A stretch of 64,000 nucleotides of DNA, taken from NCBI RefSeq assembly GCF_013369485.1, contig NZ_JABWEB010000001.1, positions 682,001-746,000 on the forward strand, in the 5' to 3' direction. Below the pieces are notes generated by a model. That model saw only the letters and a list, made by a program, of their open reading frames with translations, was not told the DNA's origin and made no database searches. Source of the stretch: Massilia sp. BJB1822 (GTDB lineage Bacteria; Pseudomonadota; Gammaproteobacteria; Burkholderiales; Burkholderiaceae_D). Below, one piece after another: positions 49,884 to 58,934 of the stretch. The first letter of the stretch is position 1. Every line of letters starts with the position of its first letter. A program made the position numbers and the translations under genes.

Positions 49884-50444
49884 ATGCTATCTTCCGCCCG
49901 TTTTTTCACACCGCTTAAAGCCACGCTCGCCGTCCTCGCCGCAGTTTCCAGTTTCAGCGCCAATGCCGTCGAATATCCGATCGGCGCGCCGCAGCAGCGC
50001 TTTGGCATGGAAATCTCCGCCGTGTATCTGCAGCCGGTCGTGATGGAGCCGGACGGCATGATGCGCAAGGCGGAGGAGTCGGATATCCATATCGAGGCCG
50101 ATGTGCGCGCGTTGAGCGGCAATCCCAATGGCTTCGAAGAGGGCGCCTGGATTCCTTACCTGCTGGTGAAGTATGAAGTGAGCAAGGTGGGCAGCAACGA
50201 CAAGATCAGCGGCGATTTCATGCCCATGGTGGCCAATGACGGCGCCCACTATGGCGACAACGTCAAGCTGTTCGGCCCGGGCAAATACCACGTCAAATAC
50301 ACCATCCTGCCGCCGAGCGAAAACAAGCATGCGCACTTCGGCCGCCACACCGACCGCCTTACCGGCGTGCGTCCATGGTTCAAACCCTTCGTGGTGGAGT
50401 ACGACTTCACCTATGCCGGCATCGGCAAGAAGGGAGGATATTGA
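49884..50444 (+). CDS. ftrA: Periplasmic P19/FtrA-type iron transport protein
   Basis: 186 residues from ATG 49884. The signal peptide (LAVLAAVSSFSANA) is followed by the P19/Tpd domain (EYPIGAPQQRFGMEISAVYL, then QPVVMEPDG, VANDGAHYGDNVKLFGPGKY and HFGRHTDRLTGV). The conserved His and Met residues bind copper and iron. P19-type proteins collect ferrous iron in the periplasm for an Ftr1-type permease. It is the first gene of the operon under the Fur box. Confidence 0.9.
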   Translation: MLSSARFFTPLKATLAVLAAVSSFSANAVEYPIGAPQQRFGMEISAVYLQPVVMEPDGMMRKAEESDIHIEADVRALSGNPNGFEEGAWIPYLLVKYEVSKVGSNDKISGDFMPMVANDGAHYGDNVKLFGPGKYHVKYTILPPSENKHAHFGRHTDRLTGVRPWFKPFVVEYDFTYAGIGKKGGY

Positions 50445-50447
50445 GCG

Positions 50448-51926
50448 ATGTGCCGCACCTTCCCCTTGTCCGCGCCCAAGGCGCTAGCGCTGGGCGCTGC
50501 CTTGCTGTGCGCCGCTGCTGGCGCCCAGGCGGCGCCATCGCAGGCTGAATTAATCAAGCTGCTGGAAAAGCTGAATCAGAGGGTTGAGCGTCTGGAGCAG
50601 CGCAACACGGAACTGGAGCGCGAGCTGCGCGCCGCGCATGCGCCGCAAAGCCAGGCTGCTGCGAATGTGGAAGAACGCGTGCAGGTGCTGGAGAAGCAGC
50701 AGGAAAGCCTGGCGCGTAGCCTGGAAACGGATGCGATCAGCGAGAAAGAACCCGAGCTGACCATGCGCCTGAAGGCTATCGAATCGCAGGCCCAGGGCAT
50801 GCTCGCCGCTGCGCGCAAAGTCGATGCGCTGGATGGCATCAGCGCGGGCCTCTGCCTGACCACCGTGGTGCAGAAAAACGCCAAGGCGGGCAGCCAGCTC
50901 AATTACCGTGGCGATGGCTATATCAGCCTGCCGCTGGAAGCGATTGGCGATATCAAGCATAAGGTGTTCGCACAATTCCGCCTCGGCCAGGGTGCTGGCC
51001 TGAACGAGCATCTGTCCACCTATTCCGCGCCGAATGCCACCGCCTTCCGTCTGGCCAGCCTGCCGAACGACGACTCGGCGGCGATGCTGGCGCAGGCCTG
51101 GTACCAGGCCGATATTCCGCTGCCCTTCGGCGGTTTCGCGCCGCGATCGAAGGAACGGCTGGAAGTCAATTTCGGCAAGATGGACCCCTTCGTCTTCTTC
51201 GACCAGAACGGTGCTGCCGGCGATGAAACGCGCCAGTTCATGAATGCGGCCTTCGTCCACAATCCTCTGCTCGATGCGGGCCATGACATCGGCGTCGACG
51301 GCAATGGCTTTGCGCCGGGCATGCGCCTGTCCTACTACAACGTGCAGGATAAGCAGCAGCCATGGCGCCTCTCGCTTGGCGTCTTTGGCGCCGGCAAGCG
51401 CGGTGCGAACTATGAGCACAGCCTGGTGCAGCCGATGGTGATGGTGCAGGCGGAAACCGAGCAGCGCTTCTTCGGCGGCCTGGCGGGCAATTACCGCGTC
51501 TATGCCTGGCGCAATCCGCAGGCGGCCCACTACGACGAAAGCATCACCGAGCAGGAAGTGCATACCGGCTGGGGTGTCTCGGCCGACCAGCGTGTCGGCG
51601 ATGGCGTGACCTTGTTCGGCCGCTATGGCCATCAGGTGAAAGGCAATGTGCGCTTCGACCGCGCGCTGACCTTGGGTGCGGAATTCAATGGTTCCTACTG
51701 GGATCGCGGCGCCGACAGCCTGGGCCTGGCCTTCGGCCTGCTGAAGAACAGCCGCAGCTTCAATGCTGCCGGCAGCGGCGAGCAGGTGGCTGAGCTGTAC
51801 TACCGCTATCGCATCAACAAGCAGCTCGAGCTGTCGCCAAATATCCAGTACATCGGCCATCCTGGCGGCGACCGTGGCGCGGATGCGATGAAGATCCTTG
51901 GCGTGCGCGCCCAGCTCACTTACTGA
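50448..51926 (+). CDS. OprB-like outer-membrane porin with N-terminal coiled coil
   Basis: 492 residues. The signal peptide is followed by a predicted coiled coil (LLEKLNQRVERLEQRNTELE, residues about 30-110). A beta-barrel follows, with porin-type alternating strands, ending LGVRAQLTY with an aromatic C-terminus as outer-membrane porins do. Pieces such as PLPFGGFAPRSKERLEVNFG and DPFVFFDQNGAAGDETRQFM resemble carbohydrate-selective OprB porins. It sits 3 bp after ftrA, in the Fur-controlled operon, so a role in letting iron or copper complexes through the outer membrane is inferred. Confidence 0.82.
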   Translation: MCRTFPLSAPKALALGAALLCAAAGAQAAPSQAELIKLLEKLNQRVERLEQRNTELERELRAAHAPQSQAAANVEERVQVLEKQQESLARSLETDAISEKEPELTMRLKAIESQAQGMLAAARKVDALDGISAGLCLTTVVQKNAKAGSQLNYRGDGYISLPLEAIGDIKHKVFAQFRLGQGAGLNEHLSTYSAPNATAFRLASLPNDDSAAMLAQAWYQADIPLPFGGFAPRSKERLEVNFGKMDPFVFFDQNGAAGDETRQFMNAAFVHNPLLDAGHDIGVDGNGFAPGMRLSYYNVQDKQQPWRLSLGVFGAGKRGANYEHSLVQPMVMVQAETEQRFFGGLAGNYRVYAWRNPQAAHYDESITEQEVHTGWGVSADQRVGDGVTLFGRYGHQVKGNVRFDRALTLGAEFNGSYWDRGADSLGLAFGLLKNSRSFNAAGSGEQVAELYYRYRINKQLELSPNIQYIGHPGGDRGADAMKILGVRAQLTY

Positions 51927-51934
51927 GGTCAGCC

Positions 51935-52279
51935 ATGCATATTGTTCGTCGTCTTTTGCTGCCTTTGCTGGCAGTGCTGGGCATCCTGAGCGCCTTGCCG
52001 GTGCAGGCGGAAGAAATGCCGACCTTCACGCTGGTGATGCGCGCCGGGCGCTTCCTGCCTGAGACTATCGAGGTGCCGGCCAATACTAAGTTCCGCCTGC
52101 TGGTGAAGAACGAGGGGCCGGGCGCCGAGGAGTTCGAAAGCGTGGAGCTGCGCAAGGAGAAGGTGCTGGCGCCCGGCGCGTCGAGCTTCCTGATCTTCCA
52201 GCCGCTCAAACCGGGCACGTATAAATTCTTTGGCGAGTTCCATCCGGCGACGGCGCAGGGGCGCATCGTTGCGAAGTAA
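51935..52279 (+). CDS. ftrB: Cupredoxin-like FtrB (periplasmic ferroxidase partner)
   Basis: 114 residues: signal peptide (LLLPLLAVLGILSALPVQA) and a small cupredoxin-like domain (FRLLVKNEGPGAEEFESVEL, LIFQPLKPGTYKFFGEFHPA). In FtrABCD systems FtrB is proposed to oxidise ferrous iron handed over by FtrA before uptake. The usual blue-copper Cys ligand is not evident, consistent with the FtrB group. It starts 8 bp after the porin stop. Confidence 0.85.
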   Translation: MHIVRRLLLPLLAVLGILSALPVQAEEMPTFTLVMRAGRFLPETIEVPANTKFRLLVKNEGPGAEEFESVELRKEKVLAPGASSFLIFQPLKPGTYKFFGEFHPATAQGRIVAK

Positions 52280-52288
52280 GGAGTATCC

Positions 52289-53092
52289 ATGCTGAGTTCC
52301 CTCTTTATCGTCTGGCGCGAAAGCGTGGAGGCCATGCTGGTTATCGGCATCCTCTACGCATGGCTGAAGAACAATCCGCAGGGCGAGGTTGGCCTGCGCG
52401 CTCTGTGGGGCGGCGTTGTGGCAGGCATTGCGCTGGCCGGCCTGCTGGGCTGGACGATGCTGGCGGTGCAGGGCGAGCTGGCAGGCGAGGCGCTGGAGTG
52501 GTTCCAGACGGCGATGCTGTTCCTGGCTTCGCTGCTGATTGTGCAGATGGTGCTGTGGATGCAGAAGCATGGCCGCCATATGCGGCAAGGCCTGGAGCGC
52601 GAGCTGGCGCAGGCTTCGGAAAAGCGCGGCGTCTTCGGCGTGGCCGTCGTCGCCGCGCTGGCGGTGGCGCGCGAGGGCGCGGAAACCGTGATCTTCCTGT
52701 ACGGGATGCAGATGGACGATCCGGCCGGCAGTGCCATCGCCTTTGGCGCGGGCGTGCTGCTGGCAGGGATCACCGCCTGGATCGTCAACCGTGGCCTGGG
52801 CATGCTCAATTACCGCAACTTCTTCCGCGTCAGCGGCTTGTTGTTGCTGCTGTTCGCGGTGGCGCTGCTGGCCGCCGGCACGGATAGGCTGATCGGCATG
52901 GGCGCCTTGCCGCCGCTGGTCGATCCGCTGTGGGATACCTCGCTGCTGCTCGACGACAGCAGTCCTTCCGGCGCCTTGCTGTCGGCTTTCACCGGCTATC
53001 GCGCGCGTCCTTCGCTGATGCTGGCGATTGTGTATGTGGCTTTCTGGCTTGCGGTCCTGCTGGTGCAAAGGCGCTTGAAACGCAATGCGTGA
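52289..53092 (+). CDS. ftrC: Ftr1-family iron permease FtrC
   Basis: 267 residues and about seven membrane helices. Two REXXE iron-binding motifs are seen: RESVE at residues 10-14 and REGAE in the middle (VAREGAETVIFLYGMQMDD). This is the inner-membrane permease of the system, related to yeast Ftr1p and EfeU. Its end overlaps the ftrD start by 8 bp. Confidence 0.93.
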   Translation: MLSSLFIVWRESVEAMLVIGILYAWLKNNPQGEVGLRALWGGVVAGIALAGLLGWTMLAVQGELAGEALEWFQTAMLFLASLLIVQMVLWMQKHGRHMRQGLERELAQASEKRGVFGVAVVAALAVAREGAETVIFLYGMQMDDPAGSAIAFGAGVLLAGITAWIVNRGLGMLNYRNFFRVSGLLLLLFAVALLAAGTDRLIGMGALPPLVDPLWDTSLLLDDSSPSGALLSAFTGYRARPSLMLAIVYVAFWLAVLLVQRRLKRNA

Positions 53093-54464
53093 GATGGAGC
53101 TGATGGCCGCACCCAGAGCCGGCATGCTGGCACGTCTTGGCGATGCGATGGCGCGCCGGCGCGGAACCATTCTCGCGCTGCAGTGGTGCGTGATCATCTT
53201 CTACCTGGTGCTGCTGGTGGTGCCGGCCTTCATGCCGATTCCGGACCAGGATGCGCATCTGTATTCGAACCTGCGCCTGTTTGCACAGTTCATGTTCTGG
53301 GGGATCTGGTGGCCTTTCGTGATGCTGGCCACCATGCTGTTCGGGCGCGCCTGGTGTGGCGTCTTTTGTCCCGAAGGCGCGCTGACTGAGCTGGCCAGCA
53401 AGCATGGCCTGGGACGCTCGATTCCGCGCTGGATGCGTTGGGGCGGCTGGCCGTTCACTGCCTTCGTCTGCACCACGGTGTATGGGCAGTTGGTCAGCGT
53501 CTACGAATATCCGCAAGCGGCCTTGCTGGTGCTGGGCGGCTCCACCGTGGTGGCGGTCGCCGTCGGTTTTGTGTACGGCAAGGGCAAGCGCGTCTGGTGC
53601 CGCTATCTGTGTCCGGCCAGCGGCGTCTTCGCGTTGCTGGCGAAAATCGCGCCCGTGCATTTCCGCGTCAATGAAGAAGCGTGGCAGCGTGATATCAGCC
53701 GCAAGCCCATGGTCAATTGCGCGCCGCTGATCGATATCCGCCACATGAAGAGTGCCTCCGCCTGCCATGCCTGCGGGCGCTGCAGCGGCTATCGCGGTGC
53801 GGTGCAGCTGGCGGCCCGCAGTCCGGCGGCCGAGATTCTGGCGCGCGGCAGTAAAGAAGCAGGACGCGGCGAGGTGCTGACGCTGATCTTTGGCGTGATC
53901 GGCATTGCCACCGCCGCCTTCCAATGGTCGTCCAGCCGCTTCTTCGTGCAGATGAAAACCGCTGCCGCCACCTGGCTGATCGAGCGCGACTCCTTCATGC
54001 TGTTGAACGATAACGCGCCATGGTGGCTGCTCACGCACTATCCCGCCGCCAACGATGTCTTCAGCTGGCTCGATGGCCTGTGCATCCTTGCGTATATTCT
54101 CGGCGGTGGACTGGCTTTGGGGCTGGCCGTGTTCGTGGCGGTCTGGCTGGCGGCCCCGCGGGGCGGGCCGGGGGCGCTGTCCTGGCGGCGTCTGGCCATG
54201 GGCCTGGTGCCGATGGCGGGGACCGGCGTGTTCCTTGGCCTGACCATGCTGACGCTAACGCATCTGAAGGCGGAGCGCATCGTGCTGGCCTGGGTGCCGG
54301 CTGCGCGCATGCTGCTGCTTACTGGCGGCAGCGGTTTCTCCGCGTGGCTGGGTTGGCGTCTGTCGGATAGCGCACCAATCGCGCGGCGGTTGGCAACCTT
54401 CGCTGTTTATGCCTTGCCGCTTGCGCTGATCGATGCGATCTGGGGCTTCGGAATATTTTCCTGA
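53085..54464 (+). CDS. ftrD: Polyferredoxin-like FtrD (4Fe-4S membrane protein)
   Basis: 459 residues with several membrane helices and cysteine motifs for Fe-S clusters: WCGVFCPEGALTELAS, WCRYLCPASGVFALLA and SACHACGRCSGYRG. This matches the NapH/FtrD type of membrane polyferredoxin, thought to recycle electrons needed for copper-dependent iron uptake. It overlaps ftrC and ends the operon. The last 120 residues add further helices with unknown role. Confidence 0.9.
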   Translation: MREMELMAAPRAGMLARLGDAMARRRGTILALQWCVIIFYLVLLVVPAFMPIPDQDAHLYSNLRLFAQFMFWGIWWPFVMLATMLFGRAWCGVFCPEGALTELASKHGLGRSIPRWMRWGGWPFTAFVCTTVYGQLVSVYEYPQAALLVLGGSTVVAVAVGFVYGKGKRVWCRYLCPASGVFALLAKIAPVHFRVNEEAWQRDISRKPMVNCAPLIDIRHMKSASACHACGRCSGYRGAVQLAARSPAAEILARGSKEAGRGEVLTLIFGVIGIATAAFQWSSSRFFVQMKTAAATWLIERDSFMLLNDNAPWWLLTHYPAANDVFSWLDGLCILAYILGGGLALGLAVFVAVWLAAPRGGPGALSWRRLAMGLVPMAGTGVFLGLTMLTLTHLKAERIVLAWVPAARMLLLTGGSGFSAWLGWRLSDSAPIARRLATFAVYALPLALIDAIWGFGIFS

Positions 54465-54737
54465 CGGCGCCGCCTTGGTGCCAGCAAGCGGAGTGTTACC
54501 AACGGTTAGGATGTAAGCTTCGACGATGAGTTGTTTACGATGGCGGATGGCGCGCAAGCCTGGGTTTCCCTGGGAGGCGCGTGAATCCGGCTCAAAGGAC
54601 AACTTGTTACAAAGAAATTTCCCCCTGCATTGTCTTTATTCTTTTCCAACAGTACACTCGGTTACAACATTGGCTGAATTGCAGCCTGTGTTGACTCAAC
54701 CGGGGCATGTCCTTCAAATAAAGAAAAGGAGTACGAA

Positions 54738-55466
54738 GTGAAAAAATATGGGGCAGAATTTTTCGGCACCTTCTGGCTGGTGCTGGGTGGCTGCGGCAGC
54801 GCCGTGCTGGCGGCAGCGTTTCCTAACGTCGGCATCGGCCTGCATGGCGTGTCGCTGGCCTTTGGCCTGACGGTGCTGACCATGGCATTCGCCATCGGCC
54901 ACATCTCGGGCTGCCATCTGAATCCGGCCGTTTCCATCGGCCTGTGGGCGGGCGGACGCTTCCCGGCCAAAGACCTGGTGCCATATATCGTGGCGCAGGT
55001 GCTGGGCGGGATTGCGGCGGGCGGCGTGCTGTATCTGATCGCCAGCGGCAAGGCCGGCTTCGACGTGAGCGCCGGTTTCGCCTCCAACGGCTACGGCGAA
55101 CACTCGCCGGGCGGCTACAGCCTGGTCGCGGCGCTGGTCACGGAAATCGTGATGACCGCCTTCTTCCTGATCGTGATCCTGGGCGCGACCGACAAACGCG
55201 CGCCGCAAGGCTTCGCGCCGATCGCCATCGGCCTGTGCCTGACTCTGATCCACCTGATCAGCATCCCCGTCACCAACACCTCGGTCAATCCGGCGCGCAG
55301 CACCGCCGTGGCCCTGTACGTTGGCGACTGGGCCGTCGGCCAGCTGTGGCTGTTCTGGGTGGCACCGATTGTCGGCGCCATCGTCGGCGCGGGCATCTAC
55401 CGCTTCATCGGCAGCGAAGAAAGCGCCGCCGCACCAGCCGCCGTGCAAGCCAGCGCGCGCAGCTAA
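54738..55466 (+). CDS. aqpZ: Aquaporin Z
   Basis: 242 residues starting at GTG 54738 (AAAGGAG 9 bp upstream). Six membrane helices with the two NPA half-helices, [14 protein letters not shown] and [15 protein letters not shown], as in water-selective aquaporins. The C-terminal Ala-rich tail is not conserved. It stands alone with a leader of about 270 bp before it that holds no gene. Confidence 0.95.
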   Translation: MKKYGAEFFGTFWLVLGGCGSAVLAAAFPNVGIGLHGVSLAFGLTVLTMAFAIGHISGCHLNPAVSIGLWAGGRFPAKDLVPYIVAQVLGGIAAGGVLYLIASGKAGFDVSAGFASNGYGEHSPGGYSLVAALVTEIVMTAFFLIVILGATDKRAPQGFAPIAIGLCLTLIHLISIPVTNTSVNPARSTAVALYVGDWAVGQLWLFWVAPIVGAIVGAGIYRFIGSEESAAAPAAVQASARS

Positions 55467-55510
55467 TTCAGCGTCACCGCAACAATAAAAAAGGGGCTCG
55501 CGCCTTGCCA

Positions 55511-55559
55511 CGTGTCCAGCCATGTCGAGCCACGGGGTCTGGCCCCAAAATCGGACACG
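55511..55559. repeat. REP-like palindrome downstream of aqpZ
   Basis: Outer arms CGTGTCC (55511-55517) and GGACACG (55553-55559) enclose GGGGTCTGGCCCC (55534-55546). A GGCTCG/CGAGCC pair (55495-55500 with 55526-55531) adds alternative folding. The GGGGTCtGgCCCC core resembles interspersed repeats common between genes in Oxalobacteraceae. It lies between convergent genes (aqpZ and 55581-56846) and may serve as terminator for both. Confidence 0.6.
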
Positions 55560-55580
55560 AACCCGGCTGTAGGCTGTAGC

Positions 55581-56846
55581 TCAGGAGAGTTTGAGCACCT
55601 GGGGTTTGCGGTCTTTGGCGCTGCAGTAGACGAAGGCTTGCAGCGCGGGGATCCAGCGGAACTTGGACCAGATGTTGTTGACTGCGCTTTGCAGCGTGGC
55701 TTGGCCGGCAGTGTCGCTGGGCCAGTGCTGCAGCGGCATGCTGCTCCAGGTCCAGGGACTGCTGGCCGGATTGGTGGCGGGCGGTTTCAGCTTGACCACC
55801 ACCGGCGGATTGGCCGATTGGTCGAGGCCGACGATGCAGCCCAGCTCGTCCACCCATTGCAGGCCGAGCGCGTCGGGACGGTGGAAGTTGATGCCGTTGC
55901 CGTCATAGCCTTCCTGCAGCGAGGGCACATTGCCCAGCGTCGTCACCTGGGTGCTGGCATTCGTCGCCAGATTGCGGATGTAGAGGTTGCGGAAGCGCGT
56001 GCCGGCATTCGGCCCCTGCGAGTAGCCGCCATCGACCGCCACCAGCAGATTCAGCGAATTGCACAGCACCAGGGCACCATTGGCGAGATTGCCGCCCACG
56101 GCCGGATGCTGGGTAATGGCGCCGGTCTTGCTGACGAAGAGGGTGTAGTCGGTCGGTCCCACGGCCGTCACCCACCAGCCTTGGCGCGCATTGTCCATCA
56201 CCGTGATCGGATAGCTGCCGGTGCTGTTCGAGGTGGCCGACAGGCGGATGCGGTTGGGGTCCGCATTCTGCGCCTGGCGCGTGGCCAGCTGGCTGTAGCC
56301 GTTCTGGGTCTTCGAGATGTCGAGCAGGTTGATGCGGTTTTCGAAGGGGCTGCCGGCCCAGAAGAAGGAGGCCAGCGAGCCGCGCGTGCCGCCGCCCCAG
56401 GCGCGCGGAAATTCCTGCAGGCCCAGATAGGTGTGCGGCGTGTACGGCGTGCCATCCGGCGCCAGGCCGTTGACGAAGGCGCTGGCCAGGTTCGGGGCGG
56501 CCGGCACATTGGCCACGCTCCAGCGCAGCGTGGAGAAGTCGCAGATCAGCGAGAACTGCACATTCGGCACTTCGCGGCTGGGTTCATGCCCGCCCGAGTA
56601 ATACACTTGCGCGCCTAGCGGGCTGTAATCGCGCAGCACGGCGCTGCCGCCCCAGACGTTGAAGGGATTGCTCATCGCCGCCGTGTCGCTGGGCGAGGTG
56701 CGGTACAGCGCGGGCGTGACGTCCTGCGCATTGTTTTGCATCGGCACGTCGGCGAAGTAGCCGGCGGGCGGCACCCAGGCGGGCAGGCCGACCACCGGCT
56801 TGGCCACGATCTGGATGGTGAAGGGATTGGAAAATGCTTGCGCCAT
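55581..56846 (-). CDS. Hypothetical protein, beta-rich, SNPF N-terminal motif
   Basis: 421 residues starting MAQAFSNPFTIQIVAKPV at ATG 56846 with AGAGAGG upstream. There is no signal peptide. The body is a series of short strands with many Trp, Tyr, Asn and Gly (WGGSAVLRDYSPLGAQVYYS, GNGINFHRPDALGLQWVD, ALQAFVYCSAKDRK), which could form a beta-propeller. Its SNPFTIQI start is shared with the next gene. It is the last of a three-gene cluster whose first member is Tat-exported. Function is unknown. Confidence 0.72.
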   Translation of the reverse strand: MAQAFSNPFTIQIVAKPVVGLPAWVPPAGYFADVPMQNNAQDVTPALYRTSPSDTAAMSNPFNVWGGSAVLRDYSPLGAQVYYSGGHEPSREVPNVQFSLICDFSTLRWSVANVPAAPNLASAFVNGLAPDGTPYTPHTYLGLQEFPRAWGGGTRGSLASFFWAGSPFENRINLLDISKTQNGYSQLATRQAQNADPNRIRLSATSNSTGSYPITVMDNARQGWWVTAVGPTDYTLFVSKTGAITQHPAVGGNLANGALVLCNSLNLLVAVDGGYSQGPNAGTRFRNLYIRNLATNASTQVTTLGNVPSLQEGYDGNGINFHRPDALGLQWVDELGCIVGLDQSANPPVVVKLKPPATNPASSPWTWSSMPLQHWPSDTAGQATLQSAVNNIWSKFRWIPALQAFVYCSAKDRKPQVLKLS

Positions 56847-56893
56847 GAGGCGGCCTCTCTAAAACTGATATCGTATAAATGTCTGCCGCCGCA

Positions 56894-58930
56894 TCAGGCA
56901 TGCGGCATCACGCTCCACACCGGCGCCACATTGAAGCCGCTGGCAAAGCCGCTCCAGTTGGAGGCGCCAAGCATGCGGTTGTAGGCCGCTTGCGCGCCCG
57001 GCACATTGTGCTGGACCGCATAGGCCAGCGCCGGCTGCAGATTGCCCCAGTAGCTGGTAGGGTCGGGGAAGTTGCCGCCGCGCAGACCGGCGCCGGTGGG
57101 CACGGGTTGATCCTGCGCCACCCGCATGGTCTGCGATGCGCGGTATAGATCGCCCCAGTTGGCAAACCATGGTCCGCTGCCGCTCGCGAAGTCCGGCGCG
57201 TCGGCCGGCGCCACCACGATGGTGTAGACAGCGGCGTCCTGATACAGGTATTCGTTGCTGGCGGTGCCGCCGAAACGTCCTATCACGCTGCGCGCCTTCC
57301 ATTGGAAGAAGGCGGCCAGCTTGTCGCGGTTGCCGCCGGCCAGCGGCAGGTCGAGATCGATGGCGTAGCCGATGGCGGCGGTGAAGAAGTCCTGCATCCA
57401 CGTCGCTTCCGACAGGAAGCCGGTGCCGGGCGTGTAGTTCGAATAGGACTGCACAAAGCCTTGCGGATTGTTCGGCTGGGCCACGTATTGCGTGTGGTAG
57501 AAGTCCACATTGGCGGCCAGCGAGGCCAGGAACTCGTTGCGCAGCACGGTGTCGCTGTCGGGCGTGACGCAGGCGGCTTGCGCCAGCGTGCGGATGGCCC
57601 AGGCCGCGCCGCGCGCCGTATTCGCGCCGGCCGTGGACTGGAACACGCCGGCCGAGAATTGGCGCGTGATGTCGGTGTTCTTCAGATAGTTCAAGGTGGC
57701 CGAGAACAGCACTTCTTCCATGAAGTAGAAGCGGCCCGTCAGCAGATAGGCGGTGAAGCCTACCGAGGGATGGTGCGGCGAGTCCCAGGTGGCGGGCGCG
57801 GTGCCGGTCGGCGCCGGCGTGTAGGTGCCCTTGCTCGATGCGCCGGTATTGGCGATGGCGGTGGCGGTGCCGCCGTCCACCACCAGATTCGGGTAGCTGG
57901 AGAAGCGGAAGGGCCGCTGCGTGTTCTGGTCGCGGTAGTGGATGCCGTAGCGCCCCGCGCTATAGGCGTTGACGATCACGCCGGCAAAGGCGCGCGCATC
58001 GCTGCTGGCGAGGTACAGCACATCCCATTCCGGCAGCAGGCCGATGGCGGGCTGGTAGCCGCCCTGGCCCATGCCGTTCGAGTAATTGCCCTGCTGCAGA
58101 GGCGTATAGCTTTGCGCCAGCTTGCTCCATACGGCTGCCGACGACGCCACGCTGGCGCGGTAGGCGGGTACCAGGCGGCTCGCCTGCAGATACGCCTTGT
58201 CGTGATTGAAGCTCAGCGAAGGCGCGGCGCCCAGCCAGTGGCTCTGGACCGCGCCGGACAGCAGCACGGTGCGGCAGTGGTTCGGCAGATCGATGGCAGC
58301 GCTGAAGCGCTGGCTGCCGCCCAGGGTGAAGGCATAGGTGGCGTTCTTGCTGGTGGGCGCGGCCACCGACAGATAGCCGTTCTCGATCCACGGCAGCACT
58401 TCCACCGCGCCGCCAGCGTACAGGCGCACTTCCAGCCAGCCTACCAGGTGGGCGTCGCTGCCGATCTGCTTACGGTAAATCCAGGAACTCATTTGCGGGC
58501 CGCTGACCCAGGTCTGGAACGGCGTGCCCCAGTCCGCGCCCGACCAGGACGCGCTGCCGAAACTGCCGGCAGCAATGCTGGCCGTGATGCCGGTGGCGGC
58601 CAGGTTGGCGGTCGTGAGCGCGGCGCCGCCGGGCGGCGTGCCCAGGGCCAGGGTCACGGTCTGGCTGGCGCCCGCGGCCAGGTTGGCGAAGCCGGAAATG
58701 GTGGCGAATTTCAGCGAGCCGTCGGACCAGTAATTCTTCGGCGCGACTTGCAGGCCCGGCAGGCTGCCGCTGACGCTGGCGCCGCCCGGCACATCGCCCT
58801 TGCGGAAGGCATAGCCCAGGGTGAAGGGCAGGTTGCTGCCGCCGCTGGCGGAAGTCAATTGGAAGCTCGCCGCAAATGCGGCGGGCCGGCGGATCTGGAT
58901 GCTGAACGGATTGGAGACAGACTGACCCAT
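56894..58930 (-). CDS. Large hypothetical protein, SNPF N-terminal motif
   Basis: 678 residues from ATG 58930 with GGAGCG just upstream. The N-terminus (MGQSVSNPFSIQIRRP) repeats the SNPFxIQI pattern of the downstream gene. The first about 230 residues are Ser/Gly/Ala-rich and strand-like. The remainder is richer in Tyr, Trp and helical stretches (GLLPEWDVLYLASSDARAF, FFTAAIGYAIDLDLPLAGGN). No signal peptide is visible. It begins 4 bp after the stop of the Tat-type gene. I cannot name a family; structural prediction would be needed. Confidence 0.72.
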   Translation of the reverse strand: MGQSVSNPFSIQIRRPAAFAASFQLTSASGGSNLPFTLGYAFRKGDVPGGASVSGSLPGLQVAPKNYWSDGSLKFATISGFANLAAGASQTVTLALGTPPGGAALTTANLAATGITASIAAGSFGSASWSGADWGTPFQTWVSGPQMSSWIYRKQIGSDAHLVGWLEVRLYAGGAVEVLPWIENGYLSVAAPTSKNATYAFTLGGSQRFSAAIDLPNHCRTVLLSGAVQSHWLGAAPSLSFNHDKAYLQASRLVPAYRASVASSAAVWSKLAQSYTPLQQGNYSNGMGQGGYQPAIGLLPEWDVLYLASSDARAFAGVIVNAYSAGRYGIHYRDQNTQRPFRFSSYPNLVVDGGTATAIANTGASSKGTYTPAPTGTAPATWDSPHHPSVGFTAYLLTGRFYFMEEVLFSATLNYLKNTDITRQFSAGVFQSTAGANTARGAAWAIRTLAQAACVTPDSDTVLRNEFLASLAANVDFYHTQYVAQPNNPQGFVQSYSNYTPGTGFLSEATWMQDFFTAAIGYAIDLDLPLAGGNRDKLAAFFQWKARSVIGRFGGTASNEYLYQDAAVYTIVVAPADAPDFASGSGPWFANWGDLYRASQTMRVAQDQPVPTGAGLRGGNFPDPTSYWGNLQPALAYAVQHNVPGAQAAYNRMLGASNWSGFASGFNVAPVWSVMPHA

Positions 58931-58934
58931 CGCC

